From NCBI GenBank assembly GCA_903871605.1, contig CAIQHF010000029.1:155495-219494 (forward strand): a stretch of DNA of 64,000 nucleotides, in the 5' to 3' direction. Position numbers and translations under genes: made by a program. Below, in pieces: positions 40,781 through 50,364 of this stretch (position 1 is the stretch's first letter; every line of letters begins with the position of its first letter). The DNA is from an uncultured Sphingomonadaceae bacterium (lineage in GTDB: Bacteria; Pseudomonadota; Alphaproteobacteria; Sphingomonadales; Sphingomonadaceae). The notes under the pieces are model-generated. The model saw only the letters and a program-made list of their open reading frames with translations, searched no databases and was not told the origin of the DNA.

Positions 40781-41836
40781 ATGCCGCGTCGGATCCGTTC
40801 CTTGCTGTCTACGCTCCGCGAGGAGGTCCAGCATTACGCCGCCGAGACCGAGGCGATCGCGGGGCGGACCAATCTGCTCGCGCTCAACGCGACGATCGAG
40901 GCGGCGCGTTCGGGCGAGGCCGGCCGCGGATTCTCGGTCGTCGCGCAGGAGGTCAAGGCGCTGGCGGGGCAGGCGCGCACCAGTGCCGCCACGTTCCGCG
41001 CCGAAGTGCTCGACCGGCTCGCGCAGGGCGCCGGCATCGCCGACGAACTGGTCGCCGAGGTCGAGGGTGCACGGCTCGCCGAGCTTGCCCAATCGATCAT
41101 CCAGACGATCGCGCGCTCGCTCTACGATCGATCGATCGACGTGCGGATGCTCGCCACCGACCGATCGGTAATCGACGGTGCCGCGCACGCGCGCGCCGAT
41201 CCGACGGCCGAGCAGCGCGCGGTCGAGCGGCTGCGCGCGATGCTGCATTTCTCCCCCTATTTCCTCAACGCGTTCATCGCCGACGACGACGGTAATGTCG
41301 TCGTCACCGCGCATGCCAATGCCGAGGTGCGTTCGTTCAACCTGCGCAACGAACCGCAATACAACGCGGCGCTCTCGGCCGGGCTCGGCCAGGATTGGTT
41401 CACGGACGAGGTGTGGGAAAATCCGTTCTCGAACAATCGCAAGGTGCTGATCTACGTCGCGCCGATCCGCGACGCCGATCGCACGCTCGGCGTCTGCTAT
41501 CTCGAATATGATTGGGAGGCGCAGGCCGCCGCGATCCTCCACTCGGTCGAGCAAGCGAGCTCGGGCGCGGTCGTCAGCATCGTCGACGATTGCAGCCGCA
41601 TGATCTCGTCGACGGGGCGCTATGGCTTCAACGAGATACTCCCGATCGCCAGCGTCGCCACCGCAGCCGGCCGTCATGTCGAGACGCGCGACGATTCGAT
41701 CGTCGCGCAGGCGATGGCGATGCCGTTCAACGGTTTCGACGGGCTGCGTCTGCGCTGCGTGATCGAGCAGCGCGTGCCCGGCGAGCGCGAAATCGCCGCC
41801 GCGCTGACCGCACCGCGGACCGCGCGCGCCGCCTAG
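40781..41836 (+). CDS. Soluble chemoreceptor-like protein with C-terminal Cache-like domain
   Basis: 351 aa. Residues about 20-66 are the conserved C-terminal arm of the methyl-accepting hairpin tip ([38 protein letters not shown]). The N-terminal arm, methylation helices, HAMP and membrane segments are absent. From about 165 to the end lies a Cache/PAS-like sensor ([53 protein letters not shown]). Domain order is thus reversed relative to classical receptors. GGGGG precedes the ATG by about 8 bases. Whether it couples to CheA is unknown. Confidence 0.8.
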   Translation: MPRRIRSLLSTLREEVQHYAAETEAIAGRTNLLALNATIEAARSGEAGRGFSVVAQEVKALAGQARTSAATFRAEVLDRLAQGAGIADELVAEVEGARLAELAQSIIQTIARSLYDRSIDVRMLATDRSVIDGAAHARADPTAEQRAVERLRAMLHFSPYFLNAFIADDDGNVVVTAHANAEVRSFNLRNEPQYNAALSAGLGQDWFTDEVWENPFSNNRKVLIYVAPIRDADRTLGVCYLEYDWEAQAAAILHSVEQASSGAVVSIVDDCSRMISSTGRYGFNEILPIASVATAAGRHVETRDDSIVAQAMAMPFNGFDGLRLRCVIEQRVPGEREIAAALTAPRTARAA

Positions 41837-41856
41837 AAGCGCGCGGCGTTCGCCCG

Positions 41857-43965
41857 CTAGGTCGTCAACCCCGCCCAATAGGCAGCAAAGGCCCACAGAT
41901 CCGCAGTCTCGGCGATCTGCTTGTCGACCGGCTTGCCCGCACCGTGGCCGGCGCGTGTCTCGATCCGGATCAGATGCGGCCTCGCGCCGATGTCCGCCGC
42001 CTGCAGCGCCGCGGCATATTTGAAGCTGTGCGCCGGCACGACGCGATCGTCGGTGTCCGCCGTCGCGATCAGGATCGCGGGATAGTCGACGCCGTCGCGG
42101 ATGTTGAGCAGCGGCGAATAGTCGGCGAGCAGGGCGAAATCGGCCTCGACGCCCGGATCGCCATAATCGTCTATCCAATAGCGTCCCGCGGTGAAGCGGT
42201 GGAAGCGCAGCATGTCGTGGACGCCGACCGAGGGCAACGCCGCGGCGAACAGATCGGGCCGCATGTTAGTCACCGCCGAGACGAGCAGGCCGCCGTTGGA
42301 ATGACCGTGGATCACCAGCCGCCCGGCGACTTCGGTCGCGTTCAGATGTTCGGCGGCCGCGATGAAATCGCCGAATGCGTTGCGCTTATTGGCGCGCCGT
42401 CCGCCGTCATGCCATGCCTTGCCATATTCGCCCCCGCCCCGGATATTGGCGACCGCATAGACGCCGCCCATCGCCACCCAGCCGAGCGCCGCGGGGCTGA
42501 AGCCCGGGGTCAGCGAGATCTCGAACCCGCCATAGCCATAGAGCATCGTGGGGGCGGGCCCGGTGATATCGCGCCGGCGCGTCAGGAAGATCGGGATGAC
42601 GGTGCCGTCCGCCGCGGTGCAGGCGGTCTGCTCGACGACGAAGGCTGCGGGATCGAACGGCAGCGGCGGCCGCGCGAACAGGCTGGTTGCGCCGGTCACG
42701 ACATCGAGCCGGTGGATTTCGGTCGGACGATCGTAGCTGGTGAAGGCAAAGAAGGCCTCGGAATCGCCCCCCTCCCCCTCGAGACCGGCGACGGTCCCAA
42801 CACCGGGCAAAGCGACCTCGCCGAGCAGCTTGCCGTTGAGATCGTAGCTGCGCAATTCGCTCGCCACGTCGCGTAGCACCGTCACCAGCAGCCGATCACC
42901 AACCAGCTGCGCGTCGGCGATCGGATCGGCGCCCTGCGGCACGATCTCGCGCCGGCGGCGCATCTCGGACCCGACGTCGATCGATACGATCCGCCGGCGT
43001 GGCGCCTCGAGATCGGTGACGAAGTAGAAGATGTCGCCGAGTGCCCCGGCCAGCCGCCAGTCATTCTCGAGCCCGCGCACCAGCGTCTTGGCGGCAAGCC
43101 GGGGTGCGGCGAGATCGACGACGGTGAGTTCGGTGCGCGCTTCGGTTCCCTCGACCGACGAGATCAACAGCCACCGGCCATCGACGCTGGTTTCTGCGAC
43201 ATGCAGCAGGCGCGGCCGGTCGGGCGTCGAATAGACGAGATAGTCGGCGGTCTGCGCGGTGCCGAGGCGATGGAAATAGACCGCGTGATCGAGATTGGCG
43301 GCCTGATGCTCCTGGCCCAGCTTGGGTTCGGGAAAGCGCGAATAGAAGAAGCCCGATCCGTTCGCCGCCCAGGCGATGCCGGAAAACTTCACCCAGCGCA
43401 GGACGAATTCGGTCGAAGCACCGCTGGCGATGTCGAGCACGTGCAGCGACCGCCAGTCGCTGCCGCCGTCCTGCACGGCATAAGCGAGCTTGCGTCCGTC
43501 GCGCGACGGTTCCCACTCGCCGAGCGCGGTGGCGCCGTCCTCCGACCAGCCTGCAGGATCGAGCAACACGCGCGACGCCGCGCCGACGCCGTCGCGCACG
43601 CACAGCATCGGCTGCGCCTCGAGCCCGCTGTTGCGCAGGTGGAAATAGCGGCCGCCCCGGCGACGCGGCAGCGAGATGCGCTCATAATCCCACAGCGCCC
43701 TGAGGCGTTCGGCGATCGTCTCGCGACCAGGCAGCCCCGCGAGATACTCCTCGGTCAGACGCGCCTGCGCCGCCACCCACGCCGCGACGCGCGGTTCGTG
43801 CCGGACATCGCCTTCGAGCCAGCGATACGGATCCGCGACCGGCCGGCCGAACATCTCCTCGACGATGTCCTCGCGCGGCGTCGGGGGATAGGCGAAGGGG
43901 CCCTCGGGGCTGATCAACACGGCGTCCTTTCCTGCGGGGCCCGTCGCGACGGGCAACGCCACCAT
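41857..43965 (-). CDS. Prolyl oligopeptidase family serine peptidase
   Basis: 702 aa, S9A type. The N-terminus YPPTPREDIVEEMFGRPVAD, then PYRWLE, is the family opening; a beta-propeller follows and the C-terminal hydrolase has the nucleophile in GHSNGGLLVSAV (usually GGSNGG), the Asp in ATADTDDRVVP and the His in ETRAGHGAGKP. No convincing signal peptide, so probably cytoplasmic. The ATG at 43965 is preceded by AAGGCGG; the alpha-operon terminator lies just upstream of it. Confidence 0.93.
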   Translation of the reverse strand: MVALPVATGPAGKDAVLISPEGPFAYPPTPREDIVEEMFGRPVADPYRWLEGDVRHEPRVAAWVAAQARLTEEYLAGLPGRETIAERLRALWDYERISLPRRRGGRYFHLRNSGLEAQPMLCVRDGVGAASRVLLDPAGWSEDGATALGEWEPSRDGRKLAYAVQDGGSDWRSLHVLDIASGASTEFVLRWVKFSGIAWAANGSGFFYSRFPEPKLGQEHQAANLDHAVYFHRLGTAQTADYLVYSTPDRPRLLHVAETSVDGRWLLISSVEGTEARTELTVVDLAAPRLAAKTLVRGLENDWRLAGALGDIFYFVTDLEAPRRRIVSIDVGSEMRRRREIVPQGADPIADAQLVGDRLLVTVLRDVASELRSYDLNGKLLGEVALPGVGTVAGLEGEGGDSEAFFAFTSYDRPTEIHRLDVVTGATSLFARPPLPFDPAAFVVEQTACTAADGTVIPIFLTRRRDITGPAPTMLYGYGGFEISLTPGFSPAALGWVAMGGVYAVANIRGGGEYGKAWHDGGRRANKRNAFGDFIAAAEHLNATEVAGRLVIHGHSNGGLLVSAVTNMRPDLFAAALPSVGVHDMLRFHRFTAGRYWIDDYGDPGVEADFALLADYSPLLNIRDGVDYPAILIATADTDDRVVPAHSFKYAAALQAADIGARPHLIRIETRAGHGAGKPVDKQIAETADLWAFAAYWAGLTT

Positions 43966-44020
43966 CACCGACCGCCTTATCGGGCGAAGCCAGCGATGCA
44001 AGCCGCGAGCGACGCATGAC

Positions 44021-44051
44021 AAAAGGGCCGCCCCGATCCGGGACGGCCCTT
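44021..44051 (-). terminator. Intrinsic terminator after rplQ
   Basis: On the minus strand, AAGGGCCG and CGGCCCTT form an 8-bp stem extended by the TCCC/GGGG inner pairs, followed by TTTTG. It lies about 35 bases past the rplQ stop and ends the ribosomal superoperon. Confidence 0.82.
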
Positions 44052-44082
44052 CCATAGCCTGCGATACGACCGATACGCCCGA

Positions 44083-44505
44083 TCAGGCGGCCTGGTCATA
44101 CTCGTCGTCGACGATCACCGGACCCGAATCCTGGCCCTTGGCGGAGACGTCGCGATCGACGAACTCGATGATCGCCATCGCGGCCGCATCCGACGCGCGG
44201 ATGCCCGCCTTGATCACGCGGATATAGCCGCCCTGACGCGCCGCGTAGCGCGTCGCGAGCACGTCGAACAGCTTGCTCAGCTGCGCGTCGTCGAGCAGCC
44301 GCGCATGCGCGAGGCGGCGGTTGGAGAGCCCGCCCTTCTTGGCGAGCGTCACCAGCTTCTCGACATAGGGGCGAAGCTCCTTCGCCTTGGCGAGCGTGGT
44401 GGTGATCTGCTCATGCTTGATGAGGGCCGCCGCCTGGTTGCGGAACAGCGCGAGACGGTGGCTCGAGGTGCGCTGGAGCTTACGACCGCCGACACGATGA
44501 CGCAT
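44083..44505 (-). CDS. rplQ: 50S ribosomal protein L17
   Basis: 140 aa. [20 protein letters not shown] is the universal L17 start, and [20 protein letters not shown] follows. About 20 residues longer than the E. coli core, with an acidic tail (VDDEYDQAA). Last gene of the alpha operon, separated from rpoA by a 243-base palindrome-rich gap. Confidence 0.98.
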   Translation of the reverse strand: MRHRVGGRKLQRTSSHRLALFRNQAAALIKHEQITTTLAKAKELRPYVEKLVTLAKKGGLSNRRLAHARLLDDAQLSKLFDVLATRYAARQGGYIRVIKAGIRASDAAAMAIIEFVDRDVSAKGQDSGPVIVDDEYDQAA

Positions 44506-44603
44506 GATAGTCTTCCTTCAGTTCGTCCCGCAGCCGTTCAAGGTACTGCGGGCCAGGCGATGGTGTGGAGCACCGCCCAAACTCCGTCTGCTTCTTCCTC
44601 CTC

Positions 44604-44738
44604 CTCCCGCAAGCGGGAGAAGGTCGGGATGAGGGTCTTCTTCTTCTGCCTTCTTCCACGTCAGCGGAAGAAGAAGACCCTCACCCTCCCCACCGCTTCG
44701 CGGCGGGTCCCCTCCCTCTCCCGCGCAGCGGGAGAGGG
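44604..44738. repeat. Cluster of strong palindromes between rpoA and rplQ
   Basis: Three stems in a row: CTCCCGC-aa-GCGGGAG (44604-44619); a perfect 16-bp pair GAGGGTCTTCTTCTTC with GAAGAAGAAGACCCTC (44631-44646 and 44667-44682); and an 11-bp pair CCCTCTCCCGC-gca-GCGGGAGAGGG (44714-44738). Together they fill most of the rpoA-rplQ gap. Probably a composite dispersed repeat that would fold in the mRNA. Confidence 0.75.
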
Positions 44739-44748
44739 AAAGGCAGGA

Positions 44749-45822
44749 TCAATATTCCTGTTCAAGCTTCTTGGCCATTTCCTCGATGTTCTCGGGCGGC
44801 CAGCCCGGGATGTCCATGCCGAGGCGCAGACCCATAGAGGACAGCACTTCCTTGATCTCGTTGAGCGACTTGCGGCCGAAGTTCGGCGTGCGCAGCATCT
44901 CGGCTTCGGTCTTCTGGACCAGATCGCCGATGTAGATGATGTTGTCGTTCTTAAGGCAGTTGGCCGAACGCACCGACAGCTCGAGCTCGTCGACCTTCTT
45001 GAGCAGGTAGCGGTTGAGCTGGTTGGCATCCGCCTCCGGCTCGGCGCTGCCGCCCATCGAGGGTGCCGCGGCGCCTGCCATCTGCGGCACGCTCGAGGTC
45101 AGCGTCAGGCCGTCGTCGAAGTGGACGAACAGCTGGAGCTGGTCCTGCAGGATGCGCGCGGCATAGGCGAGACCGTCCTCGGGGAGAACGGTACCGTCGG
45201 TCTCGATGGTGAGCGTGAGCTTGTCGTAATCGAGCTCCTGCCCGACGCGCGTGTTCTCGACCTTGTAGGCGACCTGGCGGACGGGCGAATAGAGCGCGTC
45301 GACCGGGATCAGGCCGATCGGCGCATCCGCCGGACGGTTGAGCACGGCAGGCGCATAGCCCTTACCCGCGGCCGCGGTCAGCTCCATGTTGAGCGTCGCG
45401 CCCTCGTCGAGGTGGCAGATCACCAGTTCGGGGTTCATCACCTCGATGTCGCCGGTCGCGGCGATCATGCCCGCGGTGACTTCGGCCGGGCCGGTCGCCG
45501 CAAGCTGGAGGCGCTTGGTCCCCTCGCCCTGCATGCGCAGCGCGATCTGCTTGACGTTGAGCACGATGTCGGTGACATCCTCGCGCACGCCGGCGAGCGA
45601 CGAGAATTCGTGCAGCACGTTCTCGATCTTGATCGAGGTCACCGCGGCGCCCTGGAGCGACGAGAGCAGCACGCGACGCAGCGCGTTGCCGAGCGTCAGG
45701 CCGAAGCCACGCTCGAGCGGCTCGGCGACGAAGGTCGCGCGGCGCTTGCTGTCGCCACCGGTCTTCTTCTCGAGACCATGCGGCTTCTTCAGTTCCTGCC
45801 AATTTTTGGCGTTGACGGCCAT
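44749..45822 (-). CDS. rpoA: RNA polymerase alpha subunit
   Basis: 357 aa. N-terminal dimerisation domain ([20 protein letters not shown], then [13 protein letters not shown]) that assembles beta and beta prime, linker, and C-terminal DNA-binding domain ([40 protein letters not shown]). A Gly/Ala/Glu-rich loop ([17 protein letters not shown]) lies just before the linker. Confidence 0.98.
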   Translation of the reverse strand: MAVNAKNWQELKKPHGLEKKTGGDSKRRATFVAEPLERGFGLTLGNALRRVLLSSLQGAAVTSIKIENVLHEFSSLAGVREDVTDIVLNVKQIALRMQGEGTKRLQLAATGPAEVTAGMIAATGDIEVMNPELVICHLDEGATLNMELTAAAGKGYAPAVLNRPADAPIGLIPVDALYSPVRQVAYKVENTRVGQELDYDKLTLTIETDGTVLPEDGLAYAARILQDQLQLFVHFDDGLTLTSSVPQMAGAAAPSMGGSAEPEADANQLNRYLLKKVDELELSVRSANCLKNDNIIYIGDLVQKTEAEMLRTPNFGRKSLNEIKEVLSSMGLRLGMDIPGWPPENIEEMAKKLEQEY

Positions 45823-45910
45823 ATGTCTTCCCTCAAGGGTTGGGCTGGTGGGGACGCGTCCGTCCCCGGCCGGAAGTGGAGCGCGACCGGCATCGGCCGC
45901 GCCGGAAAGA

Positions 45911-46300
45911 TCAGACGCGGCGGCGCTTCGACGGGCGCACGCCGTTGTGCGGGATCGAGGTCACGTCGCGGATCGAGGTGATCTGGAAGCCGACCGCCTG
46001 CAGCGCGCGCAGCGCCGACTCGCGGCCAGAACCGGGGCCCTTGACCTCGACCTCGATCGTGCGGACGCCGTGCTCGGCGGCCTTCTTGCCGGCATCCTCG
46101 GCGGCGACCTGCGCGGCGTAGGGCGTCGACTTGCGCGAGCCCTTGAAGCCCATCTGGCCGGCCGACGACCACGAGATCGCGTTGCCCTGGGCATCGGTGA
46201 TCGTGATCATCGTGTTGTTGAAGCTGGCGTTCACATGCGCGACGCCCGAGGTGATGTTCTTGCGTTCGCGCTTTTTGATGCGCTGCGGTTCACGTGCCAT
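45911..46300 (-). CDS. rpsK: 30S ribosomal protein S11
   Basis: 129 aa, full length. [20 protein letters not shown] and [20 protein letters not shown], then [19 protein letters not shown] at the C-terminus, are characteristic. Platform protein of the small subunit. Confidence 0.98.
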   Translation of the reverse strand: MAREPQRIKKRERKNITSGVAHVNASFNNTMITITDAQGNAISWSSAGQMGFKGSRKSTPYAAQVAAEDAGKKAAEHGVRTIEVEVKGPGSGRESALRALQAVGFQITSIRDVTSIPHNGVRPSKRRRV

Positions 46301-46360
46301 GTTGCTGTCCTAATCCTGACAAACGTAAGCGAGCCGCCGGACGGGCCGACGGCTGCGAGC

Positions 46361-46729
46361 TTACTTCTTCTTACCGGCGATCGGCTTGGCCTTGCCCTTG
46401 CGAGTGCGCGCATTGGTATGCGTGCGCTGGCCGCGGACCGGCAGGCCCTTGCGATGGCGCAGACCGCGATAGCAGGCGAGATCCATCAGGCGCTTGATGT
46501 TCATCGCCACCTGGCGGCGAAGATCGCCCTCCACGGTATAGCTCGCATCGATCGCCTCGCGGATCTGAAGGACCTCCTGGTCGGTCAGGTCCTGCACGCG
46601 ACGCTGCGGCTCGAGGCCCAGCTTGGCGGTGATTTCCTTGGCCTTGGTCGGGCCGATGCCGTGGATATAGGTCAGCGCGATCTCTACGCGCTTGTTGGTC
46701 GGGATGTTGACACCCGCAATACGAGCCAC
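46361..46729 (-). CDS. rpsM: 30S ribosomal protein S13
   Basis: 122 aa. The start is GTG at 46729 giving [20 protein letters not shown], with AGGAG 10 bases upstream; the ORF extends upstream without coding character. [20 protein letters not shown] marks the C-terminal tRNA-contacting tail. First gene of the alpha block after the dehydrogenase insertion, so it probably has its own promoter in the 260-base gap upstream, where nothing else is evident. Confidence 0.97.
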   Translation of the reverse strand: MARIAGVNIPTNKRVEIALTYIHGIGPTKAKEITAKLGLEPQRRVQDLTDQEVLQIREAIDASYTVEGDLRRQVAMNIKRLMDLACYRGLRHRKGLPVRGQRTHTNARTRKGKAKPIAGKKK

Positions 46730-46989
46730 TGTGTGTTTCTCCTGCTCCACAGGGCGCCTGGCTGGGCACCCCATCTCGTCGCGTCGCCCTCAAACGGCAG
46801 ATAGCCGACGCGCGCAAGCAAGCGCCGCCGGACATCCGGGTTTAGGGATAGCGCGCTCCTACTGAGCGACTCGCAGCCTGTCAAGCTGGCGGGCGTACGC
46901 CGCAAAGATTAACGTACCGAGCGGTTGCATAGTCGCCGCACCGGTCCATATCCGCGCTGCCCTTCAGCCAGACAAGGTACATCACACAC

Positions 46990-48045
46990 ATGGCGATCAA
47001 AGCCTACGCCGCGCAATCGGCCACGACCCCGCTCGCGCCGATCGAGATCGAACGCCGCCCGACGGGCGCGCACGACGTTGCGATCGACATCGCCTATTGC
47101 GGCGTCTGCCATTCGGATCTCCACCAGGTTCGCTCCGAATGGGAAGGCACGCTCTATCCGTGCGTCCCCGGCCATGAGATCGTCGGCACCGTGACCGCGG
47201 TCGGCGGCGACGTCAGCGCGTTCAAGGTGGGCGACGCTGTCGGCGTCGGCTGCATGGTCGACAGCTGCCAGCACTGCGCCTCGTGCGACGAAGGTCTCGA
47301 GAATTACTGCACCGACGGCGGCTTCGTCGGCACCTATAACGGCCCCTCCCCCGAAGCGCCGGGACATACCCTGGGCGGCTATTCGCAGAGCATCGTGGTC
47401 AAGGACCATTTCGTGCTGCGCATCAGCCACCCGGCCGAGCAACTCGCGGCGGTCGCGCCATTGCTCTGCGCCGGCATCACCACTTACTCGCCGCTCAAGC
47501 ATTGGGGCACGGGCCCGGGCAAGAAGGTCGGCGTCGTCGGCATCGGCGGGCTCGGCCATATGGGCATCAAGATCGCGCATGCGATGGGCGCGCATGTCGT
47601 CGCGTTCACGACCTCGGAGAGCAAGCGCGAGGCGGCCAGGGACCTGGGCGCCGACGAGGTGATCGTCTCGAAGAATGCGGAAGAGATGGCGGCGCATGCC
47701 GGCAGCTTCGACTTCATCCTCAACACGGTCGCCGCCAGCCACGATCTCGACCAGTTCACCATGCTGCTCAAGCGCGACGCGACGCTGTGCGTGGTGGGCG
47801 TGCCCGAGCATCCGCATCCCTCGCCCAATGTCGGCGTGCTGATCTTCGGCCGCAAGGCGATCGCGGGATCGCTGATCGGCGGCATCGCCGAAACGCAGGA
47901 GATGCTCGACTTCTGCGCTGCGCACAAGATCGTCGCGGACATCGAGATGATCCCGATCCAGAAGATCGACGAAGCCTATGATCGCATGCAGAAGAGCGAC
48001 GTGAAGTATCGCTTCGTGATCGACAACGCGTCGCTCGCCGCGTGA
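46990..48045 (+). CDS. Zinc-dependent alcohol dehydrogenase, YahK/CAD type
   Basis: 351 aa MDR oxidoreductase. Catalytic zinc ligands lie in YCGVCHSDLH (Cys37) and PGHEIVG (His62, Glu63), structural zinc ligands at Cys93, 96, 99 and 107, and the Rossmann loop is VGIGGLGHMGIKIAHAMGAH. Probably reduces aldehydes with NADPH. Encoded opposite to the ribosomal genes between adk and rpsM. AAGGT lies upstream of the ATG. Confidence 0.93.
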   Translation: MAIKAYAAQSATTPLAPIEIERRPTGAHDVAIDIAYCGVCHSDLHQVRSEWEGTLYPCVPGHEIVGTVTAVGGDVSAFKVGDAVGVGCMVDSCQHCASCDEGLENYCTDGGFVGTYNGPSPEAPGHTLGGYSQSIVVKDHFVLRISHPAEQLAAVAPLLCAGITTYSPLKHWGTGPGKKVGVVGIGGLGHMGIKIAHAMGAHVVAFTTSESKREAARDLGADEVIVSKNAEEMAAHAGSFDFILNTVAASHDLDQFTMLLKRDATLCVVGVPEHPHPSPNVGVLIFGRKAIAGSLIGGIAETQEMLDFCAAHKIVADIEMIPIQKIDEAYDRMQKSDVKYRFVIDNASLAA

Positions 48046-48051
48046 CACGAC

Positions 48052-48086
48052 AAGGGCGGCGCCTCCCGAGGGAGATGCCGCCCTTT
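48052..48086 (+). terminator. Terminator after the alcohol dehydrogenase gene
   Basis: AAGGGCGGC pairs with GCCGCCCTT, and an inner CTCCC-ga-GGGAG extends the stem; TTTCT follows on the plus strand. It lies 6 bases past the stop codon. Confidence 0.8.
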
Positions 48087-48100
48087 CTACTCCACCCTCT

Positions 48101-48186
48101 TCGTCATGCCGGACTTGATCCGGCATCCAGAGCCGCAATCGGCAGCGCTTGAAGCCCTGCATCCCGGATCAAGTCCGCGATGACGA
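48101..48186. repeat. Inverted repeat between dehydrogenase and adk (type D)
   Basis: Arms beginning TCGTCATGCCGGACTTGATC and ending GATCAAGTCCGCGATGACGA pair over about 30 bases with four mismatches around a short centre. The first arm is itself a palindrome (GCCGGACTTGATCCGGC). This type of sequence is a frequent dispersed element in alphaproteobacterial intergenic DNA, as far as I recall. Confidence 0.72.
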
Positions 48187-48192
48187 GGTTGG

Positions 48193-48840
48193 CTAACCGT
48201 TCAGTACCGCATCGATCGCGGCGCCGACATCGTCGATGTCGGCCATGCCATCGACCCGCGAGACCAGTTTGCGCTGCTCGTAATAGGGCAGGATCGGCGC
48301 GGTCTTGGCCCGATATTCCGCCATGCGCGTGCGCACCGTCTCTTCATTGTCGTCGGGGCGGCGCTTGAACTCGTGGCTGCCGCACACGTCGCAGGTGTTG
48401 TCGACCTTTGGGCGCTTGAAGCTGTCATGATAGCCCTCGCCGCACACCGCACAGGTAAAGCGGCCGACGATCCGCGCGACCAGCGCATTCTCGTCAACGG
48501 TCAGCTCGATCACATGATCGAGCCGGCGTCCGCGCGCCTCGAGCAGCCGGTCGAGCGCTTCGGCCTGCGCCTGCGTGCGCGGATAGCCGTCGAAGATCGC
48601 ACCCTGGCCACCGCTTAGCTGGTCGAGCCGCTCGCCGATGATCCCCGAGACGATCGCGTCCGAGACCAGCTCGCCCGCGTCCATCACCGCCTTGGCCTGC
48701 AGCCCGACGGGCGAGCCCGCCGCCACTGCGGCGCGCAGCATGTCGCCGGTCGATAGCTGCACCATGCCGCGCGACTGGACCAGTCGCGTCGCCTGGGTGC
48801 CCTTGCCGGCGCCCGGCGGGCCGAGCAGGATGATGTTCAT
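48193..48840 (-). CDS. adk: Adenylate kinase
   Basis: 215 aa. P-loop LLGPPGAGKGTQATRL (5-20), FDGYPRTQAQAEAL, and a LID domain with four Cys (130, 133, 150, 153 in CAVCGEGY and CDVCGS), the zinc-binding long form. Follows secY by 36 bases as in the classical spc operon. Confidence 0.98.
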   Translation of the reverse strand: MNIILLGPPGAGKGTQATRLVQSRGMVQLSTGDMLRAAVAAGSPVGLQAKAVMDAGELVSDAIVSGIIGERLDQLSGGQGAIFDGYPRTQAQAEALDRLLEARGRRLDHVIELTVDENALVARIVGRFTCAVCGEGYHDSFKRPKVDNTCDVCGSHEFKRRPDDNEETVRTRMAEYRAKTAPILPYYEQRKLVSRVDGMADIDDVGAAIDAVLNG

Positions 48841-48876
48841 GGGGCTTCCTCTCCCTGTGTGTCGCCGGTGCGCCTG

Positions 48877-50247
48877 TTAGCGGCGCATCCCGCCCTTGAG
48901 CTTGGCCTTCTTGAGAAGGTCGCCATATTGATGCGCGAGCAGATGGCTCTGGATCTGCGTCACCGTGTCCATCGTGACGTTGACGACGATCAGCAGGCTG
49001 GTGCCGGTCAGCGGCATCTGCGGCAGGCTGAACGCCTTCACCACCGCCTCGGGGACGAGGCAGATCAGCGTCAGATAGGCCGCGCCGATCACGGTGATGC
49101 GGGTGAGCACATAATCGAGATAGTCCGCGGTCGACTTGCCCGGGCGTATGCCGGGGATGAACCCGCCATAGCGCTTGAGATTGTCCGCGGTCTCTTCCGG
49201 GTTGAACACCACGGCGGTGTAGAAGAAGCAGAAGAAGATGATGCCGGCGGCATAGAGCGTCAGATAGAGCGGCGAGCCATGCTGGAGCGAGCCGGTCAGC
49301 GTCAGCAATATGTCGTTCCAGCGGCCCGTTCCATGAACGCGGTTGCCCGCGAACTGCGCGATCGTCAGCGGCATCAGCAGCAGCGACGAGGCGAAGATCG
49401 GCGGGATCACGCCCGAGGTGTTGATCTTGAGCGGCAGATAGCTCTTGTCGCCCTGCATCATCCCGCGCGCGGTCTGGCGCTTGGGATATTGGATCAGCAC
49501 CTTGCGCTGCGCGCGCTCCATGAAGCAGATGAAGAAGATCATCGCGAAGGCGACGACGAACGCCGCGATCACGGTCAGCGGCGACAGCGAGCCCGTGCTG
49601 CCGCTCTCGAGCAGGTTGGAGATCACCGTCGGGATCTGGCTGACGATGCCCGCCATGATGATCAGCGAGACGCCGTTGCCGATCCCGCGCGAGGTGATCT
49701 GCTCGCCCAGCCACATCAGGAACATCGTGCCGCCGACGAGGCTGATCACCGTGGTGATGCGGAACAGCATGCCCGGCTCGACCACCGCCGACACGCCCGA
49801 CGAGGCGCCCCAGCTCTCGAGCCCGACCGCGATGAAATAGCCCTGGATGCAGGTCAGGAAGACCGTCAGGTAGCGAGTATATTGGTTGAGCTTCTTGCGA
49901 CCGCTCTCGCCTTCCTTCTTGATCGCCTCGAGCTGCGGCGACAGCGAGGTCGCGAGTTGCACGACGATCGAGGCGGTGATGTAGGGCATCACCCCGAGCG
50001 CGATGAGGCTCATCCGGTGCAGCGCACCGCCCGAGAAATTGTTGAAGAAGTCGAGTACGCCGCCGTTGGTCTTCTGGAACAGCGAGTTAAGCGCGCGCGG
50101 ATCGATTCCCGGCAGCGGCACGAAGCTCAGCAGGCGAAACACGATCAGCGCGCCAAGCGTGAACCACAGCCGCTTCTTGAGGTCGGTTGCCTGCGTGAAC
50201 TTGGACAGGCTGAGACCTGCGCCCGTTGCGTTGGCGGCGGATGCCAT
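48877..50247 (-). CDS. secY: Preprotein translocase subunit SecY
   Basis: 456 aa, ten membrane segments, central pore of the Sec translocon. LRFSRLSFVPLPGIDP-like N-terminal region (VFRLLSFVPLPGIDPRALNS), the GIGNGVSLIIMAGIVSQIP segment and IPGIRPGKSTADYLDYVLTR are family landmarks. The ATG at 50247 is chosen over an in-frame GTG 9 bases upstream, which sits too close to the GGGA site. A strong terminator-like stem lies 20-60 bases upstream of the start. Confidence 0.97.
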   Translation of the reverse strand: MASAANATGAGLSLSKFTQATDLKKRLWFTLGALIVFRLLSFVPLPGIDPRALNSLFQKTNGGVLDFFNNFSGGALHRMSLIALGVMPYITASIVVQLATSLSPQLEAIKKEGESGRKKLNQYTRYLTVFLTCIQGYFIAVGLESWGASSGVSAVVEPGMLFRITTVISLVGGTMFLMWLGEQITSRGIGNGVSLIIMAGIVSQIPTVISNLLESGSTGSLSPLTVIAAFVVAFAMIFFICFMERAQRKVLIQYPKRQTARGMMQGDKSYLPLKINTSGVIPPIFASSLLLMPLTIAQFAGNRVHGTGRWNDILLTLTGSLQHGSPLYLTLYAAGIIFFCFFYTAVVFNPEETADNLKRYGGFIPGIRPGKSTADYLDYVLTRITVIGAAYLTLICLVPEAVVKAFSLPQMPLTGTSLLIVVNVTMDTVTQIQSHLLAHQYGDLLKKAKLKGGMRR

Positions 50248-50265
50248 GTGAATCACGTCCCTGCG

Positions 50266-50304
50266 AAAAATAAAGGCGGCGGTCGCATCGCTGCGCCCGC
50301 CGCC
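50266..50304 (-). terminator. Terminator-like hairpin between rplO and secY
   Basis: On the minus strand GGCGGCGG and CCGCCGCC (50297-50304 and 50275-50282) form a perfect 8-bp stem around a GCGCAGCGATGCGA loop that pairs further, followed by TTTATTTTT. It looks fully able to terminate, yet lies inside the spc operon. Confidence 0.78.
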
Positions 50305-50364
50305 TCCATATAAGCCTCTATCGAGCTTGTCTAAGCCCTATGCGGTCAATGGTGCCGCGGGCCG

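Noticed and set aside
44585..44745. Possible CRISPR or tandem repeat
   Set aside because: The units are palindromes of different sequence and there is no repeated spacer structure.
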